Below the pieces are notes generated by a model. The model did not search any database. It was not told where the DNA came from and saw nothing but the letters and a program-made list of their open reading frames with translations. 64,000 nt of DNA from Roseicyclus marinus (GTDB taxonomy: Bacteria > Pseudomonadota > Alphaproteobacteria > Rhodobacterales > Rhodobacteraceae), in assembly GCF_036322625.1 (NCBI RefSeq), contig NZ_AP027266.1:2855001-2919000 (forward strand). The letters run 5' to 3'. Within the stretch, counting starts at the first letter, position 1. Each line of letters starts with the position of its first letter. Of the stretch, positions 25,217 through 33,443 are shown in pieces. Position numbers and translations under genes: made by a program.

Positions 25217-27571
25217 ATGACCACCCGCGACATCTTCGAAACGATGGATTACGGCCCCGCCCCCGAAAGCGCGGCCGAGGCTTTGGCCTGGATCGCCACC
25301 CATGGCCCCGCCTTCGGCCATTTCATCGACGGCTCCTTCACAGCGCCGGGCGAGACCTTCGCCACGAAAAACCCCGCCACGGGCGCGGAACTGGCGCAGA
25401 TCACCCAAGGCACGGCCGAGGACGTGGATGCCTCCGTAGCGGCCGCCACCAAAGCCTTCCCCAAATGGTCCCGCCTCTCCTGCCATGCCCGCGCCAAACA
25501 CCTTTACGCGCTGGCCCGCCTGCTCCAGAAACACGCCCGCCTCTTCGCCGTCCTCGAAACCCTCGACAACGGCAAACCGATCCGGGAGGCGCGCGATATC
25601 GACATCCCCCTCGCCCAGCGCCATTTCTACCACCACGCAGGCCTCGCCCAGCTCCGCGACGCCGAACTGCCCGGTCACGCCCCCATCGGCGTCTGCGGGC
25701 AAGTCATCCCGTGGAACTTCCCGCTCCTGATGCTGGCGTGGAAAATCGCGCCCGCGCTTGCCGCCGGGAACACCGTGGTTCTCAAACCCGCCGAATACAC
25801 CTCCCTCACGGCCCTCCTCTTCGCCCATATCTGCCGGGAGGCCGGATTGCCCAAGGGCGTCGTCAATATCGTCACCGGCGACGGAAGCACGGGCGAGGCG
25901 ATCGTGACCCATCCCGGCACGGCGAAAATCGCCTTCACCGGCTCGACCGCCGTGGGCCGCCGCATCCGCGAACAGACCGCGGGCATGGGCAAATCCCTGA
26001 CCTTGGAACTGGGTGGAAAATCCCCCTACATCATCTTCGAGGATGCCGATATCGACAGCGCCATCGAGGGGCTGGTCGATGCCATCTGGTTCAACCAGGG
26101 CCAGGTCTGCTGCGCCGGCTCCCGCCTTCTTGTGCAAGAAGGCATCGCCGAGGATCTCCACACCCGCCTCAAGGCCCGCATGGCGAAACTGCGCCTGGGC
26201 GATCCGCTCGACAAATGCATCGACATCGGCGCGCTGGTCGATCCCGTCCAGCATCAGGCGATCAGCGCCATGGTCGATGCCAACACCGATGGCGACACCT
26301 ACCGCGCCCCTATCGCCCTGCCCGATCAGGGCTGTTTCTACGCGCCCACGCTCATCACCGGCCTCTCCCCCGCCTCTCCCCTGATGCAGGAAGAGATCTT
26401 TGGCCCCGTCCTCGTCTCCACCACCTTCCGCACGCCCTCAGAGGCGGTCGAGATCGCCAACAACACCCGCTACGGGCTGGCCGCGACGCTCTGGACCGAG
26501 AACCTCAACCTCGCCCTCGACATCGCGCCGAAACTGGCCGCCGGGGTCGTCTGGGTGAATGCAACCAACCTCTTCGACGCCGCCGCCCCCTTCGGCGGCC
26601 TGCGCGAATCGGGCTTCGGGCGTGAGGGCGGCTGGGAAGGCTTGGCCGTCTATCTCAAACCCACCGCCAAAACCCGCCCGATCAAACCGATCGCCCCCAT
26701 CCCCGCCCCCGCCGCAGCGCCCGAGGCCCCGGGCCTCGACCGCACCGCCAAGCTCTATATCGGCGGCAAACAGGCCCGGCCCGATGGCGGCTATTCGACC
26801 CCGATCTGGTCCAGGCGCGGCGCGCTTCTGGGCCATGTCGGCATCGGCAACCGCAAGGATATCCGCAACGCGGTCGAGGCCGCGCGCGGCGCGGGCGCCT
26901 GGGCCAAGGCAAGCGGTCACAACCGCGCGCAGGTGCTCTACTACATCGCCGAAAACCTCTCGGCCCGCGCCGGCGAATTCGCCACGCGCCTCGGCGATCT
27001 GACCGCCTGCCAACCCGCCCGCGCCAGGGCGGAGGTGGAGACCGCGATCGAACGGCTGTTCAGCTACGGCGCATGGGCCGACAAGATGGATGGTCGCATC
27101 GCCAATGTTCCGATCCGGGGCGTTGCCATGGCCATGCGCGAACCCTTGGGCGTGATCGGCGCGCTCGCCCCCGATGACGCGCCGCTTCTGGGTGCGGTCT
27201 CGCTCATCGCGCCCGCCATCGCCATGGGCAACCGCGTGATCCTCGTGCCCTCCGCCGCCTATCCGCTCGCCGCAACCGATCTCTACCAGGTGCTCGACAC
27301 CTCGGACGTGCCGGGCGGCGTCGTCAACATCGTGACCGGCGCTCCGCAGGAGCTTGGCCAGACACTCGCCACCCATGCCGATGTCGACGCACTCTGGAGT
27401 TTCGCGGGCGGCATCGACGCGGCGCGGCTCGAAGCGGCCTCCGCCGGGAACCTGAAACGGACCTGGGTGAACACTGCCGCGCCCGATTGGTCGGGACCCG
27501 AGGCCGAGGGACGCGTCTTCCTCGACCAGGCGACCGAGGTGCGCACGATCTGGGTCCCCTACGGCGCGTGA
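25217..27571 (+). CDS. Tandem-domain aldehyde dehydrogenase (ALDH16-type)
   Basis: This 784-residue fusion of two aldehyde dehydrogenase units is much longer than the usual ~490. The first (about 1-490) is catalytic: PWNFPLLMLAWKIAPALAAG, FTGSTAVGRRI, LTLELGGKSP with the general-base Glu, and GQVCCAG with the nucleophile at C298. The second (about 510-784) keeps the Rossmann-like part (EPLGVIGALAPDDAP) but is short and lacks an active-site cysteine. This is the bacterial ALDH16 arrangement, where the second unit is structural. A pairing with deoC suggests acetaldehyde oxidation, by inference. Start ATG 25217 follows a GGAAAGAGC ribosome site. Confidence 0.88.
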   Translation: MTTRDIFETMDYGPAPESAAEALAWIATHGPAFGHFIDGSFTAPGETFATKNPATGAELAQITQGTAEDVDASVAAATKAFPKWSRLSCHARAKHLYALARLLQKHARLFAVLETLDNGKPIREARDIDIPLAQRHFYHHAGLAQLRDAELPGHAPIGVCGQVIPWNFPLLMLAWKIAPALAAGNTVVLKPAEYTSLTALLFAHICREAGLPKGVVNIVTGDGSTGEAIVTHPGTAKIAFTGSTAVGRRIREQTAGMGKSLTLELGGKSPYIIFEDADIDSAIEGLVDAIWFNQGQVCCAGSRLLVQEGIAEDLHTRLKARMAKLRLGDPLDKCIDIGALVDPVQHQAISAMVDANTDGDTYRAPIALPDQGCFYAPTLITGLSPASPLMQEEIFGPVLVSTTFRTPSEAVEIANNTRYGLAATLWTENLNLALDIAPKLAAGVVWVNATNLFDAAAPFGGLRESGFGREGGWEGLAVYLKPTAKTRPIKPIAPIPAPAAAPEAPGLDRTAKLYIGGKQARPDGGYSTPIWSRRGALLGHVGIGNRKDIRNAVEAARGAGAWAKASGHNRAQVLYYIAENLSARAGEFATRLGDLTACQPARARAEVETAIERLFSYGAWADKMDGRIANVPIRGVAMAMREPLGVIGALAPDDAPLLGAVSLIAPAIAMGNRVILVPSAAYPLAATDLYQVLDTSDVPGGVVNIVTGAPQELGQTLATHADVDALWSFAGGIDAARLEAASAGNLKRTWVNTAAPDWSGPEAEGRVFLDQATEVRTIWVPYGA

Positions 27572-27592
27572 CGGCACAGGTGTTGAAGATGG

Positions 27593-27617
27593 GTTAACGG
27601 GGCCCGGCCCCGTTAAC
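27593..27617 (+). terminator. Strong hairpin after the aldehyde dehydrogenase gene
   Basis: GTTAACGGGGC and GCCCCGTTAAC form a perfect 11-bp stem with a CCG loop, 22 bases after the stop codon. There is no T-run, but in this position it probably ends or protects the transcript. Confidence 0.5.
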
Positions 27618-27669
27618 GATCCGTCCAGAACGAGCCCGAAAACTTAACCCTTCGGTAACACCTTGCGCC

Positions 27670-28278
27670 CTACCCGCGTCCGGCGGCGCGATCCTTGATC
27701 TTGGCCCATTGCACCGCCATCCGGTCCCGGATCGGATCGATCACCCGATCCTCGAACCGTTCCCAGATGCGCCAGGCCACAAGCGCCAGAATGACCAGCC
27801 CGATCAAGATGATGATGTTGAGCCAGGGGAACAACGCAACATCCGGCCCCGCGACCGGGCGGATCGAGATCGCATTGGGGTAGATCGAGATCAGGTTCGA
27901 CCGCCATCCGTAATGCGTGATCGCCACCCATTGCGGCGCAGACTCGGTCGAGGTCAGGTTCGACGCCTCCGCCTGCAGATCCTCGCTGTCGAACTTGAAA
28001 TAGGGCGGCCAAAGAACTCCGGTATCTTCATTGCGGTACACCAGCGGTCGTCCATCCGGCCTGATCGTTGAAATCAAACGCAAATCTCGCATGGCCGTGG
28101 CCTGCGCCGTCCCGCTGTCGCGCTGCGCGAAGAAAAAACCGTTCAACCCGCCGACCTCGGTCAGGCGTGATTCCACGCTCACGATCCGCACGATATCGCG
28201 CTGCGGCAGGGTGTAATGGAGAAAAGCCCCGAAAATCAGGGCGATACAGGCGATGAAGATGATCCGGGGCCAGCGCAA
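27670..28278 (-). CDS. DUF1523 membrane protein
   Basis: This 202-residue protein has an N-terminal membrane anchor (IIFIACIALIFGAFLHYTLP) and a conserved periplasmic domain starting QRDIVRIVSVESRL, with VAITHYGWRSNLISIYPNA. A second helix (NIIILIGLVILALVAWRIW) and a basic tail follow. It matches DUF1523, known mainly in Rhodobacteraceae; its function is unknown. Translation starts at a TTG (28278) preceded by AGGAGGG at good spacing; no ATG is available in frame near the anchor. It shares a leftward unit with the small membrane gene upstream. Confidence 0.75.
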   Translation of the reverse strand: MRWPRIIFIACIALIFGAFLHYTLPQRDIVRIVSVESRLTEVGGLNGFFFAQRDSGTAQATAMRDLRLISTIRPDGRPLVYRNEDTGVLWPPYFKFDSEDLQAEASNLTSTESAPQWVAITHYGWRSNLISIYPNAISIRPVAGPDVALFPWLNIIILIGLVILALVAWRIWERFEDRVIDPIRDRMAVQWAKIKDRAAGRG

Positions 28279-28293
28279 CTTTCGCCCTCCTCC

Positions 28294-28557
28294 TCAATTC
28301 GTCAGGTAAACATACAGGCTCAAACCGCCCACGGGCAGAACATAAACGAAGAAAATCAACCATGTGCGGATGCGCCGCGCCACGGGCGCGAGACGCTCGG
28401 CGATCCAGTCGTCCCGGTCACCCGGCCGGCCTTCCATCACCCAATCCTCTTCCAGCCGCATCCGCACCCCGGCGCGCCAGTAGAGAAACAGGCTGACATA
28501 GACCACGGTCAAAAGAACCAGCATAACCAACAACATACGCCCAAGACCAAGGATCAT
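28294..28557 (-). CDS. Small two-helix membrane protein
   Basis: This 87-residue protein has helix 1 (GRMLLVMLVLLTVVYVSLFL), a charged middle region (RMRLEEDWVMEGRPGDRDDW) and helix 2 (TWLIFFVYVLPVGGLSLYVY). I do not recognise a named family. It lies 15 bases upstream of the DUF1523 gene in the same direction, so the two are probably co-transcribed membrane proteins. ATG 28557 puts the first helix close to the N-terminus; longer forms add an unrelated leader. Confidence 0.65.
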   Translation of the reverse strand: MILGLGRMLLVMLVLLTVVYVSLFLYWRAGVRMRLEEDWVMEGRPGDRDDWIAERLAPVARRIRTWLIFFVYVLPVGGLSLYVYLTN

Positions 28558-28657
28558 CCGCACCGCCCCGCAACCATCGCTTCCCCTCCGATATAGGCGA
28601 TAAAGTCGGAAAATGGCAGGGCTTGCAGAGACGCCGCGCCCGGCGCAGTCTGGCGCC

Positions 28658-29947
28658 ATGGATGACACGGCATTGATGCAGGCAATCGAGGCGCGCGAGA
28701 CCGAACTGGTCGCGCTGACGCAAGGGTTGATCCGTATCCCCACCCTGAACCCGCCCGGCCTGAACTACCGCGAAATCTGTGAATTCCTGCGTGAACGCCT
28801 TGAGAAATCAGGCTTTTCCGTCGAGCTCATCCGCGCCCACGGCGCGCCCGCCGACAGCGACCGGCACCCGCGCTGGAACCTCGTCGCCCGGCGCGAGGGC
28901 GCGAGCTCGGGCGATTGCGTCCATTTCAACAGCCACCATGACGTGGTCGAAGCAGGCCACGGCTGGACCCGCGATCCTTTCGGCGGCGAACTCTCCGACG
29001 GCCGCATCTACGGGCGCGGGGCTTGCGACATGAAGGGCGGACTTGCCGCCAGCATCATCGCCGCCGAAGCCTTTGTCGCGACCCATCCCGATTTTTCGGG
29101 CGCGATCGAGATCAGCGCCACGGCGGACGAGGAATCAGGCGGTTACGGCGGCGTCGCCTATCTGGCCGAACAGGGGTATTTCGACCCCGCCCGCGTCCAG
29201 CACGTGATCATCCCCGAACCTTTGAACAAGGATCGCATCTGCCTTGGCCATCGCGGCGTCTGGTGGGCCGAGATCGAGACGCAAGGCCGGATCGCCCATG
29301 GGTCCATGCCCTTTCTGGGCGATTGCGCCGTCCGCCACATGGGCGCGGTCCTGGCCGAGATGGAGGAGACGCTTTTCCCCCTCCTTGCGGGCAAACGCAC
29401 CGCCATGCCCGTCGTCCCCGAAGGCGCACGCCAATCCACGCTCAACATCAACGCGATCCACGGCGGCGAACCCGTGCAGGACGAAGATTATACCGGCCTG
29501 CCCGCGCCTTGCGTGCCCGACCGCTGCCGCATCACCATCGACCGGCGCTTCCTGATCGAGGAGGATATCGCCGAGGTGAAATCCGAGATCACCGCGATGA
29601 TGGAGCGCATCCGCGCCCGCCGTCCCGGTTTCGCCTACGAGATCCGCGACCTGTTCGAGGTGCAGCCGACCATGACCGACCGCGACGCACCCGTGGTCAC
29701 GACGGTCGCCGCCGCCATCGAGCGCGTCTTGCACCGTCAGGCGGATTTCGTCGTGTCGCCGGGCACTTACGACCAGAAACACATCGACCGAATCGGGCGG
29801 CTGAAGAATTGCATCGCCTATGGGCCGGGCATCCTCGACCTGGCGCATCAGCCCGATGAATGGGTGGGGGTGGCCGACATGATGGACAGCGCCAAGGTCA
29901 TGGCACTGACGCTGGGCGAACTGCTGTTGCCGCTTTCCGCGCGCTGA
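28658..29947 (+). CDS. M20-family peptidase/amidohydrolase (ArgE/DapE-like)
   Basis: This 429-residue di-zinc hydrolase has HFNSHHDVVEAG (first metal His), YGRGACDMKGGLAAS (bridging Asp), TADEESGGYGG (catalytic and metal Glu), PEPLN and the late LAHQPDE histidine. The dimerisation domain is inserted around residues 200-310. Members deacylate N-acyl amino acids such as acetylornithine or succinyl-diaminopimelate. The neighbours give no pathway hint, so substrate is open. ATG 28658 (MDDTALMQAIEARE) is preferred over a 15-residue longer form. Confidence 0.85.
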   Translation: MDDTALMQAIEARETELVALTQGLIRIPTLNPPGLNYREICEFLRERLEKSGFSVELIRAHGAPADSDRHPRWNLVARREGASSGDCVHFNSHHDVVEAGHGWTRDPFGGELSDGRIYGRGACDMKGGLAASIIAAEAFVATHPDFSGAIEISATADEESGGYGGVAYLAEQGYFDPARVQHVIIPEPLNKDRICLGHRGVWWAEIETQGRIAHGSMPFLGDCAVRHMGAVLAEMEETLFPLLAGKRTAMPVVPEGARQSTLNINAIHGGEPVQDEDYTGLPAPCVPDRCRITIDRRFLIEEDIAEVKSEITAMMERIRARRPGFAYEIRDLFEVQPTMTDRDAPVVTTVAAAIERVLHRQADFVVSPGTYDQKHIDRIGRLKNCIAYGPGILDLAHQPDEWVGVADMMDSAKVMALTLGELLLPLSAR

Positions 29948-29951
29948 GCGC

Positions 29952-30149
29952 TCAGTCGCGGATCAGAAGGCCCAGCCGATCGAGCGCCTGTTCGGCCCGG
30001 TCGCGGGCAACCGCATCGCCGCCCAGAAGATCGGCATTCAGCCGTTTGACCATGCGGCTCAGGGTCTTCTTTCCGGCATGGTGCTGGATGAACCCGGGCA
30101 CGGCATCGGGCGCAAGGTCAAGGATATCATCGGAATTCGGCACGCTCAT
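29952..30149 (-). CDS. Small conserved hypothetical protein
   Basis: This 65-residue protein begins MSVPNSDDILDLAPDAVPGF and contains GKKTLSRMVKRLNADLLGGD and an amphipathic end (RAEQALDRLGLLIRD). I know no function. The composition suggests a small soluble helical protein. It converges with the M20 gene 4 bases away. Start ATG 30149 is followed by a normal polar N-terminus; the longer form is Gly/Arg-rich and unlikely. Confidence 0.55.
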   Translation of the reverse strand: MSVPNSDDILDLAPDAVPGFIQHHAGKKTLSRMVKRLNADLLGGDAVARDRAEQALDRLGLLIRD

Positions 30150-30340
30150 CTGTCCCCCGTGACATTGTCTTCCTCGCCTCACCCCGGCCTTACCGCGATT
30201 CGGGCGGCTCCGTTACCCTTTTGTGACGTTGCGACTGTAGGGCAGCGACGGGATCGGCTTGCGCATGCCACTTACAGATGCGACATCCACTTCAGATCGC
30301 GCTGCGCATAAGCTCGATCGGCAATGGTTTGGTAATTGGT

Positions 30341-31195
30341 ATGACAGAACCGGTATTTGACCACCTTCTGCTTGGCGTAGGGGCGATGAAGGCGGGCACG
30401 ACATGGCTCTATGACGTGCTGAACCGACACCCCGAAGTGCATTTCAGCCACGAAAAAGAAATCCACTTCTTCTACGCGCAAGCTTTGCGTCCCGGGTTGT
30501 TGTCGGACCGCGCACGGATGCGACGGGCAAAAGGCTATCTCGCCTTTGACCCGGAAATCTCGCATGCGCGGGTTCTTCAGCGTCGCGTGCGCTGGACGGC
30601 GAACTGGCTTGCGAACCCTATCGACGACGCGTGGTTCAACGGGCTTTTCCTGCACAAGGATTCCGCGCGCTGGATTGCTGACTTTTCGAACCTCAACGCG
30701 CTTCTACCCGCTGAAACATGGCGAGATATCCACGCAAGGACCCGCAAGTTACGGGTCATCTATACGCTGCGCGAACCCATCGACCGGCTTTGGAGCCATG
30801 TTCGCTTTCATCTCAAGATGCAGGGCAAGTCCCACCTTCTGGACGAATTTTCGGTGGACGAGCTGTTCACCCACATCAAGGACGGCGACTATCTCGAGCA
30901 TACCGACTATGTCGCCGCGATCATGCGCATGCGCGAAGGTCTTCCCCAGGAATGTTTGCGCATCGACTTTTTCGACCGGGTCTCAAGCGACCCACGCGGC
31001 TTTGTTGCGGATATCGAATCCTTCCTTGAACTGACCCCGCAGGCGCTGCCGGACGATATCGTGTCTCGTGTCGTGAACCCGTCGCCGCCACGACCCTTGC
31101 CCGCGGGCCTTGCCGAACGGCTGGAGCCATTCGTTGAGGCTCAGCGCGAGGGGTTGAGGCGTTTGGGGCTGGTGCTGCCGGATCACTGGGGTTGA
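30341..31195 (+). CDS. Sulfotransferase
   Basis: This 284-residue protein opens FDHLLLGVGAMKAGTTWLYD, where KAGTTWL is the 5'-phosphosulfate-binding loop of PAPS-dependent sulfotransferases. VIYTLREPIDRLWSHVRFHL is the 3'-phosphate region with the conserved Arg and Ser. It transfers sulfate from PAPS to a carbohydrate, lipid or similar acceptor. Base composition is visibly lower in GC than the neighbours and codon choice is more mixed, suggesting transfer. The upstream 190 bases are also AT-richer. ATG 30341 precedes the first strand; a 21-residue longer form is less likely. A terminator overlaps its stop. Confidence 0.82.
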   Translation: MTEPVFDHLLLGVGAMKAGTTWLYDVLNRHPEVHFSHEKEIHFFYAQALRPGLLSDRARMRRAKGYLAFDPEISHARVLQRRVRWTANWLANPIDDAWFNGLFLHKDSARWIADFSNLNALLPAETWRDIHARTRKLRVIYTLREPIDRLWSHVRFHLKMQGKSHLLDEFSVDELFTHIKDGDYLEHTDYVAAIMRMREGLPQECLRIDFFDRVSSDPRGFVADIESFLELTPQALPDDIVSRVVNPSPPRPLPAGLAERLEPFVEAQREGLRRLGLVLPDHWG

Positions 31196-31214
31196 TCCCA
31201 AGGATCAATTTTTT
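31192..31214 (+). terminator. Rho-independent terminator of the sulfotransferase gene
   Basis: TTGATCC-CAA-GGATCAA is followed by TTTTTT. The stem begins within the stop codon of the sulfotransferase. Confidence 0.85.
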
Positions 31215-31279
31215 CACGAGATTTTTTCCCGCGCCGGGGTCATGATGACCATCGGGATACCATCAGGGAGAGACGATTC

Positions 31280-32752
31280 ATGATCCACCATCTTCGCCGC
31301 GGCGTGGCGATCTCGGCGCTTTGGGCCGGGGCCGCGCTGGCGCAGCAGACCGATATCTCCATCGGCATGGTGCTGGAGCCGCCGAACCTCGATCCGACCG
31401 CGGGGGCTGCGGCCGCCATCGACGAGGTGGTCTATGCCAATGTCTTCGAAGGGCTGACGCGGTTCGGACCCGACGGGTCGGTCAACCCCGGCCTTGCCGA
31501 AAGCTGGACCGTGTCCGAGGATGGGACGACCTATACCTTCACCCTGCGGGCAGGCGTCACCTTCCATGACGGCAGCACCATGACGGCCGAGGATGTGGTC
31601 TTCAGCCTCGACCGCGCGCGGGCCGAGGGCTCGACCAACGCCCAGCCCGGCCTTTTCGCCAATATCGTCAGCGTGGAAGCGGCGGATGACCTGACCGTTG
31701 TCGTGACGCTCGACGGGCCGGACGGGGCCTTTCCCTTCGACATGGCATGGGGCGATGCGGTGATCGTCGCGCCCGAAAGCGCCGAGACCAACGCCACCAA
31801 CCCGGTCGGCACCGGGCCGTTCCGCTTTGCCAACTGGGTGCAGGGCGACCGCGTCGAACTGGTGCGCAACGACGCCTATTGGGGCACGCCCGTGGCGCTG
31901 TCGGCGGCGACCTTCCGCTTCATCACCGATCCCAATGCCGCCTTTGCCGCGATGATGGCGGGCGATGTCGACGCCTTCCCGAATTTCCCCGCGACCGAGA
32001 CGCTGGCACAATTCGAGGCCGATCCGCGCTTTACCGTCATCGTCGGCTCGACCGAGGGCGAAACGATCCTTGCCATGAACAATGGCGCGGCGCCGCTTGA
32101 CGATATCCGAATCCGGCAGGCCATCGCCCATGCGATCAACCGGCAAGACATCATCGACGGAGCGATGTTCGGCTATGGCACCCCCATCGGCACGCATTTC
32201 GCGCCGCACAATCCCGATTACGTCGACCTGCTGGCGCTGTCGCCCCATGACCCGGACCGCGCCCGCGCGATCCTGGCCGAGGCGGCACCGGGTGGGCTGA
32301 CGCTGCGCCTTGCCCTGCCGCCCCCGGCCTATGCGCGGCGCGGCGGAGAGATCATCGCCGCCCAGTTGCGCGAGGTCGGGATCGAGACCGAGATCACCAA
32401 CATGGAATGGGCCGATTGGCTGGAACGCGTGTTCCGGGGCCGGGATTTCGACCTGACCATCGTCAGCCACACCGAACCGATGGATATCGGGATCTACGCG
32501 CGGCCCGATTACTATTTCCAGTATGCGCGGCCGGAATTCGTGGCGCTGAACGAGACGCTCGCGCGGACCACCGATCCGGGGCAGCGGTCGAGCCTGTTGT
32601 CGGAAATGCAGCAGATCATCGCCGAGGATCACGTCAACGGCTACCTGTTCCAGCTGGCCAAGACGGGCGTGGCCAATGCCAATATCGAGGGCCTGTGGGA
32701 AAATTCACCCACGCAGGCCAATGACCTGACCGGCGTCCGCTGGACGCAGTGA
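31280..32752 (+). CDS. ABC transporter solute-binding protein, family 5 (peptide/nickel type)
   Basis: A signal peptide (MIHHLRRGVAISALWAGAAL, cut after ALA) leads into a typical family-5 binding protein. Landmarks are GMVLEPPNLDPTAGAAAAID, YANVFEGLTRFGPDGSVNPG, YTFTLRAGVTFHDG and GTGPFRF. It captures oligopeptides or other solutes in the periplasm for an ABC importer. No permease or ATPase gene follows, only a cupin, so it must work with components encoded elsewhere. A GGGAGAG ribosome site precedes the start, and a GGTCAT-G-ATGACC inverted repeat (31238-31250) sits in the leader. Confidence 0.88.
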   Translation: MIHHLRRGVAISALWAGAALAQQTDISIGMVLEPPNLDPTAGAAAAIDEVVYANVFEGLTRFGPDGSVNPGLAESWTVSEDGTTYTFTLRAGVTFHDGSTMTAEDVVFSLDRARAEGSTNAQPGLFANIVSVEAADDLTVVVTLDGPDGAFPFDMAWGDAVIVAPESAETNATNPVGTGPFRFANWVQGDRVELVRNDAYWGTPVALSAATFRFITDPNAAFAAMMAGDVDAFPNFPATETLAQFEADPRFTVIVGSTEGETILAMNNGAAPLDDIRIRQAIAHAINRQDIIDGAMFGYGTPIGTHFAPHNPDYVDLLALSPHDPDRARAILAEAAPGGLTLRLALPPPAYARRGGEIIAAQLREVGIETEITNMEWADWLERVFRGRDFDLTIVSHTEPMDIGIYARPDYYFQYARPEFVALNETLARTTDPGQRSSLLSEMQQIIAEDHVNGYLFQLAKTGVANANIEGLWENSPTQANDLTGVRWTQ

Positions 32753-32807
32753 CCCAACCGGCGCCGCCCCCAACCGGGCGGCGCCCCTTTTCCCCGGTCC
32801 CTGTCCC

Positions 32808-33146
32808 ATGAGCCTTGTCCGCCCCGTCACACCGCAAGGTGCGCCCGAGATTTCGCGCCCCGATCCCGCGCGGCTGATCGACGGAGACCCCGAGCATCGC
32901 ACATGGCTGACGGACGAGGCGCCGGGCCTGTGGTGCGGTGTCTGGCAATCCACGCCCGGCACATGGCGCGTGATCTATGACGAATGGGAATATTTCCGCC
33001 TGACCGAAGGCATCTCGGTCCTGACGCCCGAGGGCGGCGCGCCGATCCGGCTGGTGGCAGGCGATGCATGGGTGATCCGGCCCGGCTTTACCGGCACCTG
33101 GCATGTGGTCGAGACTACGACCAAGGATTTCGTGATCCGGCTTTGA
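32808..33146 (+). CDS. Cupin-domain protein
   Basis: This 112-residue single-domain cupin has WRVIYDEWEYFRLTEGISVL, then PIRLVAGDAWVIRPGFTGTW. This is the ureidoglycine-aminohydrolase / DUF861-like type of small cupin. E-rich and H-W residues line the barrel, but the canonical three-His metal site is not complete, so metal binding is uncertain. It follows the solute-binding protein by 55 bases and may belong to its transcript. Confidence 0.75.
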   Translation: MSLVRPVTPQGAPEISRPDPARLIDGDPEHRTWLTDEAPGLWCGVWQSTPGTWRVIYDEWEYFRLTEGISVLTPEGGAPIRLVAGDAWVIRPGFTGTWHVVETTTKDFVIRL

Positions 33147-33150
33147 GCCT

Positions 33151-33282
33151 TCAGGCCAGGACGATCCCGATCACGGCCGCGGCAAGGACAAAGGCCACCG
33201 CCGCCATGGCCATCAAGATGGCATAGCCCGCCGCCCGCAACTGGAGGTCTTCTTCGGTCTGGTCGATCTGGCCCCGCTGCAT
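33151..33282 (-). CDS. 43-residue single-pass membrane protein
   Basis: Read on the minus strand from ATG 33282, the product is MQRGQIDQTEEDLQLRAAGY followed by a strongly hydrophobic helix (AILMAMAAVAFVLAAAVIGI) and VLA. A GAGGA ribosome site lies 7 bases upstream. The acidic soluble N-terminus and C-terminal helix resemble small respiratory or stress-associated membrane subunits, but I cannot assign a family. It converges with the cupin gene. Confidence 0.6.
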   Translation of the reverse strand: MQRGQIDQTEEDLQLRAAGYAILMAMAAVAFVLAAAVIGIVLA

Positions 33283-33363
33283 CGTCTGATCCTCGCATGC
33301 GCTGTTTCACCCGTAATGAAACGGCCGCATCTCGGGAAATGTTTGGTCCCCTGCGGATGGGAC

Positions 33364-33397
33364 AAGAAAAAAACCCCGCGGAAGAACCGCGGGGTTT
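33364..33397 (-). terminator. Strong rho-independent terminator of the phytase-like gene
   Basis: On the minus strand AAACCCCGCGG-TTCTT-CCGCGGGGTTT runs into a seven-T tract, 47 bases after the stop codon. It is the cleanest terminator in the window. Confidence 0.92.
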
Positions 33398-33443
33398 GGA
33401 GCCTTGCAGAAGATCTTGCCCCGGTTCCCGGGACAGGCCCGCG

